From the NCBI GenBank assembly GCA_028277545.1, contig JANQGB010000250.1:1-10254 (forward strand): 10,254 bases of DNA. Direction: 5' to 3'. The first letter of the stretch is position 1; every line of letters starts with the position of its first letter. Source of the stretch: Phycisphaerae bacterium. Its GTDB lineage: Bacteria > Planctomycetota > Phycisphaerae > UBA1845. Below, piece by piece: positions 5,986 through 10,254 of the stretch. Below the pieces are notes generated by a model that was not told where the DNA came from, made no database searches, and saw only the letters and a list, made by a program, of their open reading frames with translations. The position numbers and the translations under genes were made by a program.

Positions 5986-6810
5986 CTACGAGCCGATCGC
6001 TCCTTCCAGCGGCGACGATGCCGAGGCGTAGCGTTTACGGGGAATGCGTCCGGCCAGGTAGGCCAGCCGCCCGGCCTCGATGGCGTGCTTCATCGCGGTC
6101 GCCATGGGCACCGGATCCCTGGCTCCGGCAATTCCGGTATTCAGCAGAACGCCGTCCGCCCCGAGTTCCATTGCCAGGGTGACGTCAGAGGCGGTACCGA
6201 CGCCCGCGTCGACAATAACGGGATAGTCCGGATCGCCGTCCTTGAGGTATTCGAGGCAGAGTTCGATGTTGGCCGGGTTGAGAATGCCCCGCCCGCTACC
6301 GATAGGCGAGCCGGCCGGCATCACGCTGACCGCCCCGGCGTCCTTGAGGCGTTTGGCCAGGATGGGGTCGTCGTTCGTGTAGACCAGCACCGTGAAGTCC
6401 TCTGCGACCAGCTTCTCGGTGGCCTGCAGCGTACCAACCGGGTCGGGCAGCAGGGTCTTGGTGTCGGCCAGCACCTCCAGCTTCACCCAGCGGGCACCGG
6501 GATTCTCCAGCCCCTCGAGCAGCTCGCGGCTGAGCCGGGCCGATCGTATCGCGTCCTGGGCGTTGAAGCAGCCCGCCGTGTTGGGCAGGATGGTGTACCG
6601 TTGCGGGTCCAGGTAGTCGATGATGTTGTCGGGCTTGGCCTGCCTGTCGTCAGCCAGCACGTCGCGCCGGACGGCCACCGTCACCACCTGGCACCCCGAC
6701 GCATCCAGAGCCGCCTTCATGATGTCGAAGTTGGCGTACTTGCCGGTGCCGACAAACAGCCGGGATTCAAACTCGAAGCGACCAACTACGTAGGAATCCA
6801 CCGCCATCAT
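5986..6810 (-). CDS. thiG: Thiazole synthase ThiG
   Basis: Cytoplasmic enzyme that builds the thiazole phosphate moiety of thiamin from deoxyxylulose 5-phosphate, dehydroglycine/iminoacetate and sulfur delivered by ThiS thiocarboxylate. The 274-residue length and motifs are typical: RLFVGTGKY (17-25), LPNTAGC (75-81), the Schiff-base lysine Lys110 in WVKLEVL, MPAGSPIGSGRGI (164-176), the phosphate-binding DAGVGTASD (201-209) and LLNTGIAGA (222-230). The start at 6810 overlaps the thiS stop in ATGA; a second ATG follows directly, so the true start could be at 6807. The G-rich end of thiS just upstream may serve as ribosome site, giving translational coupling. The glycine/tyrosine oxidase (ThiO/ThiH) and ThiF needed for the full pathway are not in this window. 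Confidence 0.97.
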   Translation of the reverse strand: MMAVDSYVVGRFEFESRLFVGTGKYANFDIMKAALDASGCQVVTVAVRRDVLADDRQAKPDNIIDYLDPQRYTILPNTAGCFNAQDAIRSARLSRELLEGLENPGARWVKLEVLADTKTLLPDPVGTLQATEKLVAEDFTVLVYTNDDPILAKRLKDAGAVSVMPAGSPIGSGRGILNPANIELCLEYLKDGDPDYPVIVDAGVGTASDVTLAMELGADGVLLNTGIAGARDPVPMATAMKHAIEAGRLAYLAGRIPRKRYASASSPLEGAIGS

Positions 6811-7007
6811 CCACCCCCCACGAAGGTCACGATTTCTATCGTGTCGCCTTCAGCCAACACCCTGTTCTGGAACTCGCGGCGGCTCACCAACTCGTGGTTC
6901 ACTTCGACCGCCACGCGCCGTGGCTCGGCTTCTCTGGCTTCGAGCATGCCGGCCACCGTGGCCCCGGCGTCGAGGACTTCGTCTTTGCCGTTGATGGTCA
7001 CTCGCAC
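6807..7007 (-). CDS. thiS: Sulfur carrier protein ThiS
   Basis: 66-residue ubiquitin-like sulfur carrier that is activated at its C terminus (adenylated, then thiocarboxylated) and hands sulfur to ThiG. The protein opens with the beta-strand RVTINGKD, has the middle VAVEVNHELVSR and closes with GDTIEIVTFVGGG, which carries the required C-terminal Gly-Gly. The start codon is GTG at 7007, supported by AAGGAA on the message (complement of about 7015-7020), seven bases upstream; no in-frame ATG gives a full domain. Its stop overlaps the thiG start by four bases. A hairpin and a good -10 box lie upstream. Confidence 0.95.
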   Translation of the reverse strand: MRVTINGKDEVLDAGATVAGMLEAREAEPRRVAVEVNHELVSRREFQNRVLAEGDTIEIVTFVGGG

Positions 7008-7027
7008 GGCTGCGTTCCTTCACTACC

Positions 7028-7045
7028 GTCGGCTCCATCGCCGAC
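7028..7045 (-). promoter_or_regulatory. Leader hairpin upstream of thiS
   Basis: Perfect 6-bp stem GTCGGC/GCCGAC with a 6-base loop in the predicted thiS leader, ending eight bases before the ribosome-site bases. The leader is only about 40 nt from the predicted start site, too short for a TPP (THI-box) riboswitch, and I see no TPP consensus. A regulatory role for the hairpin is speculative. Confidence 0.3.
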
Positions 7046-7055
7046 CGGGGGAACG

Positions 7056-7084
7056 ATTATAAGAGGGCCCGCGCAGGCCAGCAA
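7056..7084 (-). promoter_or_regulatory. Promoter for thiSG
   Basis: On the minus strand a perfect -10 box TATAAT (complement of 7056-7061) lies 17 bp downstream of TTGCTG (complement of 7079-7084, 3 of 6 to -35). The predicted start is near 7049. It lies in the 105-bp gap between the hydrolase gene and thiS, so thiSG can be transcribed independently of the upstream gene. Confidence 0.5.
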
Positions 7085-7112
7085 CGTACCGGAATCGTGC
7101 CTGCCAGACTGC

Positions 7113-8378
7113 CTAGCGCCGCTTCGTCAACAAATCTCCAAGCACAAAGCGGACCGGCTGTACCTCGAATGCCGGCACGCCGGGGCTGGCCAGCCCCACA
7201 TGGATTTCCTTGCGATTGGGCATGTAGACCACCGTCTGGAACGTGGTACTGACGCCGGCACCGCCGATGATCTCCCAGGCGACGCCGAGGTCAATCTTGC
7301 GATGCTCCCGACCGGCCTGCTGCAGGGCTTTTTCGATACTGCTGAACCGGCGAACGGAGTCGTTATCAGGATTAGTGGGTGCCTCCTTCCGCTGACAGTA
7401 GTGGTTGGTGCAGAGCAGCCAGTTCTTGAGCGGAGAGGCCGTGGAGAGGCGCTTGGTGACGCCGCTGTCGGCGGAGATGTTTCCGTCATACTCGAAGACC
7501 GCGGCCGGGTCAGGCTGCCCGGCGGACGGGGCGCTGACGTGGATGTTGTTGCCCACGATGGAGGGCGCCCGAGCCAGCACGCGCTGGACATCGACGACGG
7601 CGGTCGCTGCCCGGGCCGATTCCAGTGCGTCCCGCAGGGCAAGCGAGCGCGGCACGAAGGGGCCCCGGTGCGTGTTTCGCAGGCCCGGTGCGTCGTGCAT
7701 GGAGATAGTGACGCCCTCACTGTTCATGGCCGTGTAGGCTCCGATGAGCCCGGGCCAGGCCACCGAGACCCAGGGCTGTTTGCCGGTGCCCGGCTCCAGA
7801 TGAACGATCACCACGTGCGCCGTGTCCAGGCCGGGCAGGGCCAGGAAATCGAGGTTCCGGGCGGTGATCGTGCCGCCATCGACCGTGGCCTCGCCCCAGG
7901 CGCTGAAGCTCGAACAGAACATGCTATACCAGTCTGCCATGCAGTTGATGGCCTTGAGGTCCGCGACGTCGATGTTACGCCCCACTCGTTCCAGGCGCGT
8001 ACCGCGATGGCCCATCTTGTCGCCGATGCCGGTAAGCATGCCCTTCAGTTCGGCTTCCTGCTCGGGCGTAAACTTCACCGATTTGAGGAACTGACGTCGG
8101 ATCTTCAGCTCGTACTGCTTGGGTTTCTCAATGATCCGGGGATTGAGCACCACGTCTTCGAACAGGGACAGGATTTCCTCGCCCAGGAGGAAACCGTGGG
8201 CGTAACCCCGATACTCGGGAGTGCCCCAGACCCGCAGAACGCGAATCCCGCTGTCGGTGGTCAGCGAGCCGTTCAATTCGGCAGCCAGCTGCGGCGGCAC
8301 CGCCGATGCCGCACCGCCCGCGACCAGCATGGCCACCGCCGCGAACAACAGCCGCAGCCCGTACTTACGGTTTGTCAT
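7113..8378 (-). CDS. Secreted C45-family Ntn hydrolase / acyltransferase-like protein
   Basis: 421-residue exported protein related to the C45 peptidase/acyl-CoA:6-aminopenicillanate acyltransferase superfamily of self-processing Ntn hydrolases, which cut or form amide bonds; its substrate is unknown. From the ATG at 8378 a signal peptide spans residues 1-26 and ends AASA before VPP. The N-terminal part has the family-like GTPEYRGYAHGFLLGEEI (52-69). The core motif FCSSFSAWGEATVDGG begins with the predicted nucleophile Cys155, and TARNLDF follows (172-178). Cleavage just before Cys155 would free it as the N-terminal nucleophile. GGAG lies 12 bases before the 8378 ATG; alternative in-frame starts are ATG at 8390, directly abutting that site, and GTG at 8399. 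The gene is divergent from the FlgT-like gene and followed by thiS after 105 bp. The family assignment is good; the activity (amidase, peptidase or acyltransferase) is open. Confidence 0.85.
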   Translation of the reverse strand: MTNRKYGLRLLFAAVAMLVAGGAASAVPPQLAAELNGSLTTDSGIRVLRVWGTPEYRGYAHGFLLGEEILSLFEDVVLNPRIIEKPKQYELKIRRQFLKSVKFTPEQEAELKGMLTGIGDKMGHRGTRLERVGRNIDVADLKAINCMADWYSMFCSSFSAWGEATVDGGTITARNLDFLALPGLDTAHVVIVHLEPGTGKQPWVSVAWPGLIGAYTAMNSEGVTISMHDAPGLRNTHRGPFVPRSLALRDALESARAATAVVDVQRVLARAPSIVGNNIHVSAPSAGQPDPAAVFEYDGNISADSGVTKRLSTASPLKNWLLCTNHYCQRKEAPTNPDNDSVRRFSSIEKALQQAGREHRKIDLGVAWEIIGGAGVSTTFQTVVYMPNRKEIHVGLASPGVPAFEVQPVRFVLGDLLTKRR

Positions 8379-8499
8379 GGTTCGTCTCATCTCCGCCACT
8401 CCGGTCGGCTGATATTCCTGACAGGGCGCATTCGGACCGTCCGGAACGCGCGCAGCGGCACTATAGCGGATCGCCCCGCCCGCGGCGAGCCATCGCCCC

Positions 8500-8527
8500 T
8501 TGACCCGCCGGACCTATCGGTCACAAT
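8500..8527 (+). promoter_or_regulatory. Candidate promoter for the FlgT-like gene
   Basis: TTGACC (8500-8505, 5 of 6 to -35) is followed by a 16-bp spacer and CACAAT (8522-8527, 4 of 6 to -10), giving a leader of about 45 nt. In the same divergent gap a minus-strand -10 like TATAGT (complement of 8460-8465) may serve the hydrolase gene, but its -35 is poor. An odd-centred dyad CGGAC-C-GTCCG at 8433-8443 lies between that box and the hydrolase start. Confidence 0.4.
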
Positions 8528-8578
8528 CCGGCTTTCCAGGTCAAGCATTGATTGGGGTATCGAAACAGGAGAAGGGCT

Positions 8579-9712
8579 ATGAGATCACGCTGGACGGTTG
8601 GACTGGCCGCGTTGGCGGCGGTGGTGCTGGCGACGGCCGCGGTGGCCGAAGACGTGGTGGTCGTGAAGGTAACGGGCGAGGGGGTAGACAAGGACACTGC
8701 CCTTAAAGCCGCCCTGCGGGCCGCGCTCGAACAAGGCGGCAAACAGGAGATTTCATCGTACTCCCAGGTCGAGAACTTCGAGCTGATCCGTGACACCATC
8801 TACTCCAAGGCGGAGGGGCTGGTCACCGACTACAAGATTGTCGACCATGGCGCCGCTGCCGGAGGCACTTACTTCTGCGAGATCCAGGCCAAGGTCAGCA
8901 AGAGCGCCGTAGCCAGCAGTTGGGGGGCGGTTCAGAACGTACTCGACCAGATCGGCCGGCCGGGCGTGATGGTCATGATCAGCGAGTATATCGACGACGT
9001 CCTGGACGACAGCAGCATCCTGGAGTCCAAGATCGAGGAGCGGCTGATCAAGAGCGGCTTCGACGTGTATGCCGGGGCCCAGGTGCGCGAAATCGCCAAG
9101 CGCGAGTCGGCTGACGCCGCGATCGAGGACAATGTGGCCAAGATGCAGGCCATTGCCAAGGACTTCGGCACCCAGATCTTCATCACCGGCAGCGCCCACG
9201 CCAACGCCGCCGGGGTCGAGGACCTCTACGGCGCCAAGACGGCGATGTACAACGGCGACGCGGCCGTCAAGATGTTCTACACCGACACAGGCCGGCTGCT
9301 GGCCAGCGAATCACTGCCCCAGTGGCGCGGCGGGGCCCGCGGGCACTTCACCGCCAACAAACAGGCGGGGAAGATGGCGCTGTCCAACGCTGGCGCCGAG
9401 CTGGTCGAGATGGTCTACCGGACCTGCATGCAGCAGTGGGCCACGCAGATTTCCGCTGGTGGTGAAATCCAGCTTGAGATCGAGGGTCTGAAGGTCCCCG
9501 AGGCCATCAAGCTCAAAAAGAAGCTGGCCGCCATGGATGGCATCGAGAAGGTCAATTACCAGTTCACCAAGGGCATCGCCAGGTACCGCATCGTCGGCAA
9601 AATGACGGCCATGGATTTCACCGAAGCGCTCGTCGAACCGGATTGGGAAGCCCTGATCGAGATCGTGGACGTTAAGCTCAATCGCATTCAGGCCAAGAAA
9701 CCCGGGAGCTAA
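8579..9712 (+). CDS. Exported FlgT-like protein (LPP20/FlgT N-terminal-like domain)
   Basis: 377-residue periplasmic or exported protein of uncertain role. A signal peptide spans residues 1-23 (cut after ATAAVA). Residues about 26-110 resemble the FlgT N-terminal/LPP20-like domain: VKVTGEGVDKDTALKAALRA, then SQVENFELIRDTIYSKAEGLV and a strand ending in YFCEIQAKVS. Residues about 127-280 look like a second alpha/beta domain of the kind found in FlgT- and CsgG/TolB-type proteins, starting RPGVMVMISEY and containing FGTQIFITGSA. The C-terminal 90 residues (EIQLEIEGL to VDVKLNRIQAKK) look like a small alpha/beta module. In vibrios FlgT forms the flagellar H ring, but related proteins occur without flagella, and no flagellar gene is seen here. 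The start is set by AGGAG (8567-8571), seven bases before the ATG. The domain call rests on motif resemblance only. Confidence 0.75.
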   Translation: MRSRWTVGLAALAAVVLATAAVAEDVVVVKVTGEGVDKDTALKAALRAALEQGGKQEISSYSQVENFELIRDTIYSKAEGLVTDYKIVDHGAAAGGTYFCEIQAKVSKSAVASSWGAVQNVLDQIGRPGVMVMISEYIDDVLDDSSILESKIEERLIKSGFDVYAGAQVREIAKRESADAAIEDNVAKMQAIAKDFGTQIFITGSAHANAAGVEDLYGAKTAMYNGDAAVKMFYTDTGRLLASESLPQWRGGARGHFTANKQAGKMALSNAGAELVEMVYRTCMQQWATQISAGGEIQLEIEGLKVPEAIKLKKKLAAMDGIEKVNYQFTKGIARYRIVGKMTAMDFTEALVEPDWEALIEIVDVKLNRIQAKKPGS

Positions 9713-9894
9713 CGGCACACCACGTGCTGGTGCCACATCGCGGAAAAAAACAGGCGGACTTCAGCCGCCCCATCGCGGAGGCGTCTGACCCCTGCCGCTC
9801 CCTGCAAGACCTGTATTCGCAGGGCACAGGTGCACAGACAGTGTCCACGCCGGTTGAGGACCGGTCACACTCTAACGCTTTAGGACCCAAGACT
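9713..9894. other. 182-bp gap between the FlgT-like gene and the ALDH7-type gene
   Basis: No gene is visible. A small hairpin (CACCA/TGGTG, 5-base loop) follows the stop at about 9718-9732 without a T tract. A second hairpin CCGGT/ACCGG with loop TGAGG lies at 9850-9864, 17 bases before the ribosome site of the next gene. I could not find a convincing promoter. Confidence 0.4.
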
Positions 9895-10254
9895 ATGAAA
9901 GAGATTCTCTCCAAGCTCGGTATCGAACAGGAAAACCCCGGCGGCTTCGCCGGAGAGTGGTGCGGCAGCGGCGACGTCCTCGACGTGGTCTCGCCGATCA
10001 ACGGTGAGAAGGTGGCCCGGGTCAACCAGGTCACGCCTGAGGAGTACGAGCGGCTCGTCACCCGCGCTCACGATGCGTTCGTCAAGTGGCGGATGGTGCC
10101 CGCGCCGCAGCGCGGCGAGCTGGTACGGCGGCTGGGGGTCGCCCTTCGTGAGTACAAGAAGGAACTCGGGGCCCTGGTTACCCTGGAAATGGGCAAGATC
10201 CGGGCCGAGGGCGAGGGTGAAGTCCAGGAGATGATCGACATCTGCGACTTCGCG
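9895..10254 (+). CDS. ALDH7-family aldehyde dehydrogenase, probable alpha-aminoadipic semialdehyde dehydrogenase, 3'-truncated by window edge
   Basis: The first 120 codons of an NAD-dependent aldehyde dehydrogenase, running off the window. The N terminus resembles the ALDH7 (antiquitin/AmaB/Pcd) family, which oxidises alpha-aminoadipic semialdehyde in lysine catabolism. Shared blocks are a start of the form LGIEQENPGGFAGEW (residues 8-22), VVSPINGEKVARV, the WRMVPAPQRGELVRRLG stretch with PAP-RGE, and LEMGKIRAEGEGEVQEMIDICDFA, where GEVQE and DICD are distinctive of ALDH7. The catalytic Asn, Glu and Cys lie beyond the window, so activity cannot be judged. The ATG at 9895 has AGGA at 9882-9885, nine bases upstream. 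The family is assigned with good confidence; the exact substrate is less certain. Confidence 0.88.
   Translation, partial: MKEILSKLGIEQENPGGFAGEWCGSGDVLDVVSPINGEKVARVNQVTPEEYERLVTRAHDAFVKWRMVPAPQRGELVRRLGVALREYKKELGALVTLEMGKIRAEGEGEVQEMIDICDFA

Noticed and set aside
5797..7062. 421-codon open frame on the plus strand
   Set aside because: It is antisense to thiG and thiS, whose motifs are unmistakable. Its translation is low-complexity Arg/Gly/Val/His-rich with no domain.
7008..7112. TPP riboswitch upstream of thiS
   Set aside because: The predicted leader is too short and the conserved THI-box sequences are not seen; only a simple hairpin is present.
6894..8582. 562-codon open frame on the plus strand
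   Set aside because: It is antisense to thiS and the C45-type hydrolase. Long antisense frames are expected at this GC content, and it ends inside the start of the FlgT-like gene.

Overview
The window is GC-rich bacterial chromosome with ordinary single-copy genes, short intergenic gaps and both strands in use. The protein families (RocA-type P5C dehydrogenase, CstA, ThiS/ThiG, a secreted C45-type Ntn hydrolase, an ALDH7-type dehydrogenase) are widespread. Together with a tandem array of short GC-rich palindromes of a kind I associate with planctomycete-type genomes, they suggest Planctomycetota or a related environmental lineage. That assignment is inference: there is no rRNA or other marker gene here. 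I see no phage, transposase, integrase, CRISPR, tRNA or rRNA.

Layout. At the left edge lies the 3' part of a 1-pyrroline-5-carboxylate dehydrogenase gene (+). It is followed by a perfect 12-bp inverted repeat, a small DUF6265-like lipoprotein (+), a good sigma70-type promoter and a CstA-family transporter (+). cstA converges on a minus-strand block that, read in the direction of transcription from right to left, holds a secreted C45/acyltransferase-like Ntn hydrolase, thiS-thiG (overlapping by ATGA), a gap of about 540 bp carrying seven copies of a 28-bp hairpin repeat, a three-helix membrane protein of unknown function, and a class I SAM methyltransferase. Divergent from the hydrolase, on the plus strand, are an exported FlgT-like protein and, at the right edge, the first 120 codons of an ALDH7-family aldehyde dehydrogenase.

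How the genes work together. thiS and thiG form a clear functional pair, the sulfur carrier and synthase for the thiamin thiazole. The two edge dehydrogenases both act on amino-acid-derived semialdehydes (proline/arginine and probably lysine catabolism), and CstA imports peptides or pyruvate, so an amino-acid scavenging theme is plausible but unproven. The other genes look like independent single-gene units, several with their own recognisable promoter. The most unusual element is the 28-bp hairpin array at 5532-5720. A possible leaderless promoter in front of the three-helix membrane protein and a cluster of three hairpins downstream of it also deserve a look. I found no convincing new multi-gene system.
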